NCBI RefSeq assembly: GCF_025766255.1
Contig: NW_026516709.1
Coordinates: 248,001 to 312,000 of the forward strand
Length of the DNA stretch: 64,000 nucleotides
Reading direction: 5' to 3'
Source: Zychaea mexicana
Lineage: Eukaryota > Mucoromycota > Mucoromycetes > Mucorales > Lichtheimiaceae
The notes under the pieces are model-generated. The model was not told where the DNA came from and made no database searches. It was given only the letters and a program-made list of their open reading frames with translations. This document shows positions 25,152 to 35,474 of the stretch, in pieces (within the stretch, counting starts at the first letter, position 1; every line of letters begins with the position of its first letter). The position numbers and the translations under genes are program-made.

Positions 25152-25514
25152 TAACTAGTCCGGCGCAGTAAAAAAGTAAGGAATATAAAAACGAAACTTT
25201 TGTGTGGGTTTCCGACAAAGAAAAGAAAAAGAAAAATGCAAATCTCCTGGATTTGCCCCCCGAATTACGTCTGCTCGGGCAGGGAGCCCTGTGAGGTCAT
25301 GAGCGTTGTGTCACTTGACTCGCTTGCTTTTTTTGGGAAACCAGATGAAATCGTCATGCTGCTTTGAAACACATCGAAAGAAATGCCGCTATGACAGGGC
25401 TTGTAACGTCATGTTGATCCCAAAAAACCCTGCCCAAAAAAAAAAAAAAAAAAAAATTATAAAGGACCAAGGCTTCTCGCACATTTCTTACCATTCTTTT
25501 CTCTTTTCAACAAC
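25152..25514. promoter_or_regulatory. Shared divergent promoter region (eIF1 / small acidic protein)
   Basis: The 363 bases between two divergent start codons must hold both promoters. A run of about 20 A residues lies at roughly 25436-25456, on the side of the forward gene. Such poly(dA:dT) tracts are known nucleosome-excluding elements in fungal promoters. TCACTTGACTCGC near 25311 contains a TGACTC core like an AP-1/Gcn4 half site, though function is speculative. Confidence 0.45.
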
Positions 25515-25996
25515 ATGGGTAACGAACATTCAGAAAAAATTCTTCCTGCACGTACGTATTATTTAGTGTACTAGTAATATGAAAGGAAGCATTAAAAACA
25601 TGATGTCCACTCTATTTAGAGAAGGTCGGTGGCATGCGTGTCAAGGCTCCAAATGACCATCGCGTTCCCTTGAAGGCCGAGTACGTAACATATCATTGGA
25701 CCACACCATGAAAAAGAAAGAAAGAAACTGCAATAACTGTAACTCACACACATCATTGTAAAATGGTTATTAGGGACAAGGAAGAGCACCATGCTGAACA
25801 GGAAGAAGAAGAAACGGACGAAACCAAGCAAGCAGAGTTTGAGCATGATAGATCTCTTCGTGAAATGCAAGCCGAACAAATGCGTGGTCAGTCTCCTTCA
25901 ATGAACGCTTACAATCCCAAGAACAACGCCGGCTCTATGATGGGAAGAGGCCCCAACTACAACCCTTCATTCCAACAGCGTTCCATGAACCATTAA
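25515..25996 (+). CDS. Small acidic protein with N-myristoylation-type start
   Basis: Exons 25515-25551, 25620-25680 and 25774-25996 give 106 residues. The N-terminus MGNEHSEK has Gly2 and Ser6, the classic N-myristoyltransferase pattern. The middle (~35-65) is strongly acidic and helical (HHAEQEEEETDETKQAEFEHD, then SLREMQAEQMRG), and the tail is Asn/Met/Ser-rich and disordered. It has no membrane segment and no recognised domain. If myristoylated, it would be a membrane-attached peripheral protein, perhaps an adaptor; this is inference. All introns are GT-AG with consistent phases, and a cluster of A/T runs after the stop could be the polyadenylation region. Confidence 0.75.
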
Positions 25997-27738
25997 GTCA
26001 TCCTCTTTCCCTTCCTCGTTCTTTGTATATAATAAATATATTTTTTTTAAAAAAAAAGGAAAAACCACATCTTTGGGGCTGATGAAAGGGCGTGGGAGAG
26101 AAAGAGAGTATAAACGGATGGACGGGAAACGCCAAAACGAGATAAAGAGTACTCAATAGAGGGCTGCAATGACAAGAGCCGCGGTCGTGCCATTTTACCG
26201 AAGGGCACTACAAAGGACGGGGGCGATCTATATAATACCGACACTAAAAGAAACACGCACAATAGGCTAGATGGATAAATGGGAAAAGGAACTCTAATTA
26301 ACAACCTTGTCCATCCCGTTGCTTCAACAACCGTTGCTGTAATAAAGACTACTGCCTCGTGCATTACGTGAGGAGATTGTTTTCGATGCATGAACCAGCC
26401 AGCCAGCCTCTCCGACCGAGCTCTTTTATCATGAAACTGGGTCACCATAGATAACTTGACAAGAAGAGAGATGGTTGTAAGGCTCTTGCCACTCACACCA
26501 TGTTTACTTTTGAGCGTGTACGCTTTCCCATTTTATATCTTATGATGTCTATCAGCTTTGCGGGAAGCCTAAGCAACCTTGGCTTAACATTTTATATTTT
26601 CCCTAACCTTCTCTTTCCGTCGATATGTAAAAGCGAGAGGCTAAACAGAACTTCTGTTGTATCTATGACTATTCCACAGAAGAGACATTTTTTCAATGTG
26701 CTAGTTCCTTCACCTTGAATATACACTGTACTGTAGTACAGTGGTTCCCCGTTTATTTTCAACCTTAAGGAGGGTCTATAAAGTGTTGAAACTACTGAGG
26801 GCTGACACAAAAAACGAGAGTATCCAAGCAATGTTTCATGCTTAAAGGGGATATGGAATTATTGAGAGTGAAATCAAACGGGGAACCACTGTACATCGTT
26901 CATGCAAAAGATCCGCTACTTATCGAGGGAGGATAATGGCTCTCTTTGTTCAAAATAGTAATAAACTGAACATTTTCAGGGCATTGTACAGTACTGTTTG
27001 TTTTTGGAAAAACCTCCATTAATCTCTCACGGATCTGCTGAGATTTCGCAACATGTGATAAAAAATATGTAGAGAGTCATTATATTCTCAAAGAATAAAG
27101 AAGAAGTACCGTAAAAACAGGTTAAAACCGATGATATTTCTTTATCCTTGCTTATTGCACTCTTTATTGTTAATGGAGAAAGTATGTGTGGTGCTTATGG
27201 TCTGTAAACTCCCAATGAATCAAGACCGTTGACGAAAGGAGACCATCAAATGCATAGCATAAAGTGATGAATGATAGTAACATATGTCAAGCGTATACAC
27301 ACAATATGGGGTCGTGCGTGGCTCGAGGCTTGCGGGTTAATTCGGGCCCCACGTTCAAGAAGACAACCGTTTACACAAGGTCAGTAGATTCGTTTGTCAT
27401 TAACAGCATGTGCACTGAATCAAAGCCTCCTTTGTTTTCTCACGGTCAGAACTAACATCGTCCAGAAATACTCAAGTTACTGGATAAACCCTCATTTATG
27501 AAGTGTTTAAAAAAACACCTCTCATCAATTTTATGGACAATGCAACTTCATTACGGATTGTGTTACGCTATTAGCTATTTACTTAAAATGCTGTACTGTG
27601 TACAGAGACCAGAACTAATCATTTACTATTACGTATAGTGATAGCCGATGAGGATATTGTGTGTAAATACTCGCCTGCGACGTCTTACGAGTTAAGAATC
27701 TATCAAAACACCTTTCCAAAACATTGAAATAGACCTCA
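25997..27738. other. Repeat-containing intergenic region
   Basis: 1.7 kb without a supported gene. It contains the MITE at 26739-26891, several short palindromes built on GTAC (26724-26743, about 26985-26998, about 27592-27604), and AT-rich spacer. Confidence 0.45.
26739..26891. mobile_element. Short non-autonomous DNA transposon (MITE) with Tc1/mariner-like ends
   Basis: A 153-bp element with perfect 16-bp terminal inverted repeats (CAGTGGTTCCCCGTTT at the left, its complement at the right). Similarity continues for about seven more bases with one or two mismatches. It is flanked by TA on both sides (26737-26738 and 26892-26893), the target duplication of the Tc1/mariner/pogo superfamily. 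The interior has no coding capacity. CAGT-starting ends with TA duplication are typical of mariner/pogo-derived MITEs. No transposase is present in the window. Confidence 0.82.
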
Positions 27739-28803
27739 ATGTCGTGTCAGCATTGTGATAACCAAGAGGCTATTGGAATTTCAGAGCAACAGTCTGTCAA
27801 CATCCTAAAGATAGAAGAGGCTTCCACTACTGCTGCTACTGCTACCAGCCCTATGACGCCAACAAGATCTCCTGCTTCTACGAGCTCAACCTTCGAAAAG
27901 ACATTACCCGGAATGCTTCAAATAAACGCTAATGGGTTGCCGAGCAATATGTTTACTTGCATGCAACAACAGACACCACATCACCCTTTCACATGTGCTA
28001 TACGACCTTTATTCATTCAACAACAAGCGATAGCACCCGTATTGCCTAGTTGCGCATCATTTTGTCCTTCCAATGGTCCCGTAGTCAATCATTTTATCCC
28101 ACCTCCATGCAACACATCAGCGCAGCTATACTGCGGTGCAAATAATATGACGATGGGGACAGTAGCTAATCAGATTCCTCCGCAATATCAACAGCAGCAG
28201 CGACGACCCGCTCCTCCTAACAGCAACGAAAACATACCAACTGTTGTGGCTATTGGACCCATCTGCACACCAGCACCATCATCATCATCGACAGCGACCC
28301 TTATGACTACTGTCCCTATCACCACCGGTATGGCTCCTTCAAACTCGCTTCTACCACCATCACAGCCACGGTCAGCACCGCCTTCATCTACTTACTCTTC
28401 TCCTCTTACTCTCGTTACTATCATGACAGAAAATCATAAGCGAGCTACCCAGGAAAAGTAATGATAACGAAAGACAAGGAGCTCAGCAGGGCCCAACAAC
28501 GTCGGCAGAAACAAGAGCACCGGAAGAAATGTAGAGCATTGAACCTAGCACTAGGATAAAGGCAATCATCTGGACGGCAAAGCGGCTATCATTGGCGATA
28601 TCATACAGCACATCAACACCGCCAACGAGCTCATTGACGATTTTCTTTACAAGAAGATAACGAGAAAATCAATTGCATGTTTCACCAGGGACAAACCGTT
28701 TCATGCAAAGGTTCTCTGTGAGTACTCTCGTTCTGAGGCGAACACCATTCGTCTACGGTTTAAATTGACCTGGTGCCTTGTCTCCAACACCAAAAAAAAA
28801 TGA
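27739..28803 (+). pseudogene. bHLH transcription factor gene, frame broken
   Basis: An ATG frame at 27739-28461 encodes a Ser/Thr/Pro/Gln-rich region typical of fungal activation domains (about 240 residues) and ends in TAA. Just after it, in the next frame, comes a basic region plus helix 1 (AQQRRQKQEHRKKCRALNLALG). Back in the first frame comes loop and helix 2 (GNHLDGKAAIIGDIIQHINT), open to TGA at 28801. The first frame change could be solved by a 32-nt intron (28458-28489, donor GTAATG, acceptor CTCAGCAG), shorter than any other intron in the window. The second, a one-base excess near 28553 in the helix 1/loop border, cannot be spliced away. Either the gene is dead or the assembly has a one-base error. 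The DNA target is not predictable. Confidence 0.68.
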
Positions 28804-30153
28804 CAGAGAAAAGAGCACTACAGCAATTACAGTCCTCCTTGCTGTTACGCTCCAGAAAAGCCAAAGGTGGATGATTTGCTCTAGCTTTTCCCTTTTAAGC
28901 AGACGGCAGTTTATACGACGGGTTCTGTCTGTCAAAAGTGAGTACAATTGCAATTACATTTATTTTGAACGTCATTTGACTGCACTGAACGTGGACCGTT
29001 TTTCTTCAGAGAGGGCTATTACTGCTCAGTCTGGGTAGACAAAGGACAACCCCCATTCTCTCGAGCGTAAATATCTATTTTGATGCGCAGATGAGTCGAC
29101 GTAAAATCGTAGAAAGAAAACTTTTCAAGAGTTACTTGTCTATATTTGAAAAGAGCTCAACCGTGAGACAAGCCGATCCTGACGAGCGACAGTATACATG
29201 CGAATGTGGTGCAATAGCAGGGTATGTACAACTATGGGTTTTTATTGTTGTGCCGTATACTACGAGAACGGTCCTTGCTGTTCACTTGCTTGATGTGCCT
29301 TTCTCATTGGTCAGTCCTTACTATTATTTTGAGGCGGTTGTGTATTCATGATACTGATAATGGTTGGTTAATATGACTGAAACTAACTTTTTCTATGGCG
29401 ACCATTGGCTGCTTCAATGTCGGCCGTGGGTACTTTTGGAGGCATAGTTTACTTTGGCAAGCTAAACTGTGTGCCTGTACGCCAGGTCTAGTACGCGGCT
29501 ACTTCAGCAGTACCCAGACTGTTTTCTTTCATAGCTTTGAAACAAACAACAAGTAGTCGAGACTTTGCCAGGTGCTTTCATACGGCCATCCCTAGACCAG
29601 CTGTACCGTATGCGCTTGTTGTTTGTTTCCCGCGAACGAAGATACGATTGATTGAAGGTAAATATTTTTCTTTTTAAGGCGGTTGAGTATTTTTGCTACC
29701 GAAACTGTTGACAGCGCACAGTATCCCTCATTCACCAAAAGAGCTGGGAACCACATTCATAGCAGGTGTGCGAACGAGCCATGTGTAGAAGTGAATGCTG
29801 GTTTAAAAGGCTGTAGAGTAATTCATACATAGTATATCTTTTTATCTTGAATAGGGAATGTTCAAATAGCAAAGCGTATCGTTTTCTTAGATGGCAAAGA
29901 AACGGCAAACTTTTATGAATTGCTTTGACAAGAACCATGATAAAAGTATGGATCATGTCGTTTGTTAGCAACCACATTTTCTAAAGAAGTACCAAACAGA
30001 ATAAGAGAGCGATCCAGGTATACTAGTTCAAGGCTATCCATACTGCGCTCTTTTAGATGTTGACCATGGTCGGAACTATTGTCACCGTTTCAATCCATGA
30101 GCCATTTATTTGATACTTTTCGAGCGAATTGAATTCAGCACCCTACGTCTGCA
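28804..30153. other. Intergenic region, weak exon-like fragment and inverted repeats
   Basis: A forward frame at 29091 begins MSRRKIVERKLFKSYLSIF and runs to a possible donor GTATGT at 29222, with no convincing next exon. Two stem-forming segments lie at 29439-29475 and 29539-29629. The start of the release factor gene follows at 30154. Confidence 0.35.
29539..29629. repeat. Perfect 15-bp inverted repeat
   Basis: GAAACAAACAACAAG at 29539-29553 is perfectly complementary to 29615-29629, with a 61-base loop. It could fold as a hairpin or mark a decayed short transposon. No target duplication was identified. Confidence 0.6.
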
Positions 30154-31445
30154 ATGCTTTTCAAACTTATTCGTCAAACGTTTGTTGTCAACTCACGAAG
30201 ATACTCGACCGCACGAGGTAAAGTCTCTCTTTCTTTTCTTTCTATCTTGTTAACAGCGTACCGAGCAACTAACAACACACACGACAACACCTTTATAAAA
30301 AAAAATAAAACAGCTGCAGCGTCTGTCCTTCCTTCCACACGAATCACCGAGCCACTCGAGAACCGCCTTACACGATTAACAGAACGACACGATTCACTAT
30401 TGAATCGACTCAATGACAATACGTTAAGCAGCAAAGATTTGACCGAAGCTTCCAAAGAGCTTGCCAGTCTGTCTGCGATTCACACCTTGTTTGGCGATTG
30501 GCAAAAGGGCACACACGATCTCCTCCAATTACGCGATCTGTTAGCCAGCCAACAAAATAATAGCAATGCCGATGCCAATGATGAAGAAATGCTCGAGTTG
30601 GCCAAAGAAGAATATACAGAGATCACAGAACGATTGACAGGCCTGGAGAAGGAAATGATCACAGAGCTGGCACCTAAAGATGCGGCTGATGAAGCAAGTG
30701 CCATTTTGGAAATCAGAGCAGGTGCAGGTGGTGACGAGGCTGCATTGTTCTCGGCAGAAATGGCACGCATGTATGAACGCTTCGCCCAGTTGCAGCGTTG
30801 GAAGTGGGAGGTGTTGGCTAAATCAGAAGATATCGGGTTGAAAGGCGTAAAGGTAAAGATAAAAGCTCCTTTCATCATTACCCGTGGATACGGATTTATC
30901 GCCATGTGTGATGAAAAAAGAAAAGGGGATTTTAAAATTAGTTATTTAGGATATCACAGTGAATATAGCAGGACGAAATGTGTTTGGATTATTGAAATAT
31001 GAATCGGGCGTGCATCGGTAAGCAGAGAAAAGTGATGGCTGTTTCGACCACCAGAACATTTCTATAGTGACTTGGTTTTCTTTGATTGTAGCGTACAGCG
31101 TGTGCCTGCGACAGAATCACAAGGACGCATCCATACATCAACAATCACAGTAGCTATTTTGCCACAACCAACCGAAGTAAAAGTTTCTTTCTACAGGATT
31201 CTCTGCCTTTTGTCAATTGGCTTTTGACAGGTTTTGGTTTTATTTCTTAGGTGGATATCCAAATACGAGACTCCGATCTGCGGGTTGATGTATACCGTGC
31301 ATCTGGTGCAGGCGGCCAGCATGTGAACACAACGGATAGTGCGGTCCGAATAACGCATATACCTTCTGGACTAGTAGTAGCCATGCAAGATGAACGGTCC
31401 CAGCATAAGGTTTGTTTGTGTTTTTCTTTTTCTTCACACAGCAAG

Positions 31446-31476
<31 letters not shown>

Positions 31477-31938
31477 GGTGGGGTTTATTTTTGTTTCCAT
31501 GTTGCTGAGCCATCGATGCCACTCTACAGAATAAAGCCAAGGCACTCAAAGTCTTGAGAGCCAAAATTTATGAAATGGAGCGCGAAAAGACAGATTCGGC
31601 ACGACGCAATTCTCGCAATAAGCAAATCGGCAGTGGCGATCGATCAGAAAAGATCCGTACATACAATTTTCCTCAGGTTTGTGCTAACCTATTTCTCATA
31701 AGGAAAAAAATATTAGGGTTTCATGTGAAAAAAGAATATACATGTATCTGCACAACCCCAACTGATGGGCTCTCCCTTGTTTATAACAACAACAACTTGA
31801 TAGAACCGGGTGACGGACCATCGCATCAATTTGACCCTGTATGAACTGGAACCCATTCTTTCTGGTGACGGTCTTTCCAGAGTTATTGAACCACTTCAAG
31901 AACACTACCTTGCAGAAAGCCTTTTAGACATTGAATAA
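30154..31938 (+). CDS. MRF1: Mitochondrial peptide chain release factor 1
   Basis: Seven exons (30154-30217, 30314-30852, 30950-31017, 31092-31176, 31251-31409, 31530-31676, 31804-31938) give 398 residues. It releases the finished chain at UAA/UAG on mitochondrial ribosomes. The basic Ser/Arg N-terminus is a presequence. A coiled PCRF domain (~30-200) leads to [14 protein letters not shown]. After [13 protein letters not shown] comes the catalytic GAGGQHVN loop, with GGQ at about residues 273-275. The C-terminus has [19 protein letters not shown] and ends in the usual [11 protein letters not shown] helix. The full-length PCRF and codon-recognition domains separate it from the shorter ICT1/C12orf65-type factors. 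Intron 1 is a multiple of three and would read through in frame if retained. Confidence 0.95.
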
Positions 31939-32007
31939 AGAAAAAAAGCTGTGGATTTTCTACTATTTGTTACTTTCCTATGTAAAAGCACACCAAAGTA
32001 GTGTTCC

Positions 32008-35000
32008 ATGACCATCAACGACAACAACATCATATCACAAGAAAATCGACGGCCTGTGTCACCTTCATTGATACAAGCGGCCGACAAGGAAAATCACGAT
32101 AATTTTGGTTCCCGAGGTGTAGCACTCTTATTTTCGCTGGTGCTTTTTGTTTTTGAAGCACTCTATAACAACGACAATAACAACAGCAGCAAGAACAACG
32201 ACAACGACGACAACGACGACGACGACGACACGATTACTACCAGCACCTTTGTTTCTGGTACTCGCAAAAAACAACAACAACAACAGCTGCCAATCACGAG
32301 CAAAAACAGGAAATTGAACAAACAGGTGGAAGACGAAGGGTTCGCTTCATCGTCGTCGGTGGAAGAAGGGGATTTGACAGTCGAAATTATACGACGTAAG
32401 CGGGCACAGCGACAATCCAAACGAATAGGAGCATCTTCATCTTCAACAGCAACAAACACAACACAACCCTCTCATGGAATGACGACAGCTCAATACCAAC
32501 ACCAACAACAACAAGATTATTCGGCTACCAATGTCACGGCAGCACCGTTCGAACGAGTCCTTTGGATCGGTTCGTTCGCTTGGGCAATGTGGCGAGGTAG
32601 AGCACTTTTAGCGTCCTCTCCAACTGTATTTGCAGGTAAATGACATCTTTATATGTGTGTGTGGTTTTTTAAAAAAGAAAAAAAGTCCTTTGTTCCATAT
32701 TTATTTATTTTTCTGTTTGTTATATGTTATGTGTATAGTGTGGACTGTGATATTGGCACTAGGCTTGATATTAGTACACAAGACAGCACGCGTCCGTCGA
32801 GTCAAAGACGACTTGTCAAAAATGTATACGGATCACCGTGATCACCATTTTACAACCACAACCACATCATCTGATACGCTTGAATCAGAAACATCACCTT
32901 ATCCACCAACGTACAGAATGGGTGAATTGAAGAAACGAAAGAAAGAACAACAGCTACATGAAGCGACATACAATAGCTGTCTTGGTCTCTTTGGTGCTGG
33001 CAAAAGCTCGTACAGGTATATATATATATATATATATCGTCGATTTGACATGTAAAATTATGACGATGATACAAAAAGAAAGACCCCGCGCACTGACCAA
33101 CTTGTTGTTGTTGTTAGAGGTGATGCCGATGATGGATTGCTATGTGGTGTATTTCTGATGCCAATGGTTGGTATAGCGAAAATGACTGACGTGGCAACCA
33201 CTGAGATGGAAGAAGCAGGCCGGAATGGTAATGTATATGGGATATGTATGGAAGATGAGAGAAAAGCGCTCCCCCCCCCTTTACTTACTTTTGTCGAGAA
33301 TGCATCAATTTCACCCTCTGACAAAATACAAATCCAATTCTACTAGCGCGTATGCATGGCAAGTTGGAGCTTGTCCTGCTGATGACCCTGGTCTTTTTGA
33401 TCTTGGTACTAACCAACCGATTCCTTCAACCGATGCGACGCATAATTCGTAAGCGCGGCCTCTTCGTGTCCAGCATGATTGTTTCGATCGCTTTCACGCA
33501 TGGCGTCAGTCGACTCTCTCCACTCACGCCGGTATTGAGCCGAATGCCAATCAGTATGATTGCTGTGCCTATCACTGCGTTCCAATGGGCACTCTACACA
33601 TGCACAGTTGCTTTGAAACGATGTTTCACTCTGGGCGAAATGTGTATTTTGTCCGAAGCCGTAGCGATCCTTGTCTATGGTGCATTGGAATACGTTTTCA
33701 TTGCAGTAAGTCTAAATCATATACTGGGTTTAGCTACAGTTTTTAAAGTCTATGATAACCCATCATTATTAGATGTTCCCGGACCGTATACCCGCATTCT
33801 TAAAAGAACAAGAAGTCGATCCCGTGTCCGTGCTACTCCACGCCGTCCTCTTGGGTATGCTCTTTATTGGGGCCATCACATATCCACTCTTGAAACGATC
33901 CAGACGGTTAGCACAACAGCCTTACTGGCGATCAACATCATCTCCTTCTTCCCAAACATGGTCCGATATCCAGCGCAAACGGATCATTATTGCTTTTGCA
34001 GCCTACGGAATCTCTGTCGGCATTGTCGTCTTTGCCATTGCTCCTCTCTGCAGAACCATCATGAACCAGCAGGATCCGTTTGTGTGGACACTATCCTTTG
34101 TGTTCTTGTCGCCGCAACGTTTGTTTTTGTGCGTCTATTGGGCATTGGCCGTCGCAGCAACGGTCATTGTGTGGGTGCTTGTGTTGGATTTCGGCGTGTC
34201 GGATGGACCTGTCGAGGCCAAAGTGTTGACGAGCGCACTCAACAAGAAACGCAAGTTGTTCCATGCATTGGCTGTCATTATGTTTACACCTGGTGTGCTT
34301 TTCGAGGTATCTATTACGAGATAATCCGCCAACGTGACCCCATGCATACGTGACATATGCCAATCTTTATTTTTGTTTTTTCAGCGATCATTTCTACAAT
34401 TAGCATTCGGTGTTGCCTTGGGTGTATTCATCTATCTGGAATATCTACGTTACTTTGCCATATGGCCCTATGGCAAAAGCATCCATATGTTCTTGACAGA
34501 GTTTATTGATAGCCGTGATTTGGGTCCAGTCATTTTGAGCCACATCTATCTATTACTTGGATGCGCTGCACCGGTTTGGCTTGGAGGGTAAGTCGTTTAT
34601 TCGCAATGTGGAAACGTGGCACTATATATAAGTGAAGAGGATGAGGGAGGGAGTTGTTCGGACAGAGACAAGTTTATACTCATTTTGATATCTATGTTTC
34701 AGCTCAAACCTATTAGCTTCATTGTCTGGCATAGTAGCACTTGGATTTGGTGACGCAGCTGTAAGTTTTCCAAAACCGGAATCACATGGAAAGAAAACAC
34801 TCACGGGTGGCCAAAACGGAATGTATTTTTTTTCCAAATAGGCATCACTTGTTGGCAAGAAGTTTGGACGATATCGATGGCCCGGTACAAAGAAAACGAT
34901 AGAAGGCACCATAGCCTTTGTGATTGCTGTGTACGTGAGCTCGGTGCTGATCATGTACGCATCCGCTCTGCTCGGTATCAGCAGTGCATCACATTATGTT

Positions 35001-35218
35001 ACTTCGGCCGGCCGAGGTGAATGGGGCTCTTTCATTATCACAGCCTTGTTAACTGGTATGTTTCGATCTCATTATGTGCCATGTTGGTTTTGATCAAGCA
35101 GCTTTTACTAATGGGTGCAATAGGTTTATTGGAAGCATTCTCTAGCCAAAACGATAATATTATGATACCACTGTACATATATTCAATGATACTATTACAA
35201 CAACGACAACAACAATAA
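32008..35218 (+). CDS. SEC59: Dolichol kinase (SEC59 type)
   Basis: Nine exons (32008-32635, 32739-33015, 33118-33227, 33347-33705, 33773-34306, 34385-34587, 34703-34760, 34842-35055, 35124-35218) give 825 residues. The ER membrane enzyme uses CTP to phosphorylate dolichol, the carrier for N-glycosylation, O-mannosylation and GPI synthesis. The C-terminal half has many membrane helices, KKRKLFHALAV, and the CTP-binding signature FGDAAASLVGKKFGRYRW followed by PGTKKTIEGT. The end LLEAFSSQNDNIMIPLY is also a family hallmark. The first ~190 residues are unusual: an early hydrophobic segment, an Asn/Asp run, Gln runs and a basic stretch. Dinucleotide TA and T runs fill some introns. It starts only 70 bases after the release factor stop codon on the same strand. 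Confidence 0.93.
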
Positions 35219-35474
35219 TAATAATAATAATAAAAGAAAACAATACAACTCCATCATTGTTCATAACAATCGTTTGCTTACTTTTAAATTCCTTTTCTCT
35301 TATCTGTGTGTTAAATTTATTCAAAGACGTCCTCTTTCTCCTTCCCTTCTTTTCTTTAATTCCACTTCGCATAAAACTTACTGGATGCAACCCCATCGCT
35401 ACTTTAATGAGTTGGATCATTGGAGAACCGTTGCACAACGACCGCATCCTTCGTCACCGCCATTATCTCCCACC

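Noticed and set aside
26047..26496. A 149-codon reverse-strand open frame near the end of the small acidic protein gene
   Set aside because: Composition is irregular, with no domain, no splice logic and no start context; probably chance in a GC-richer patch.
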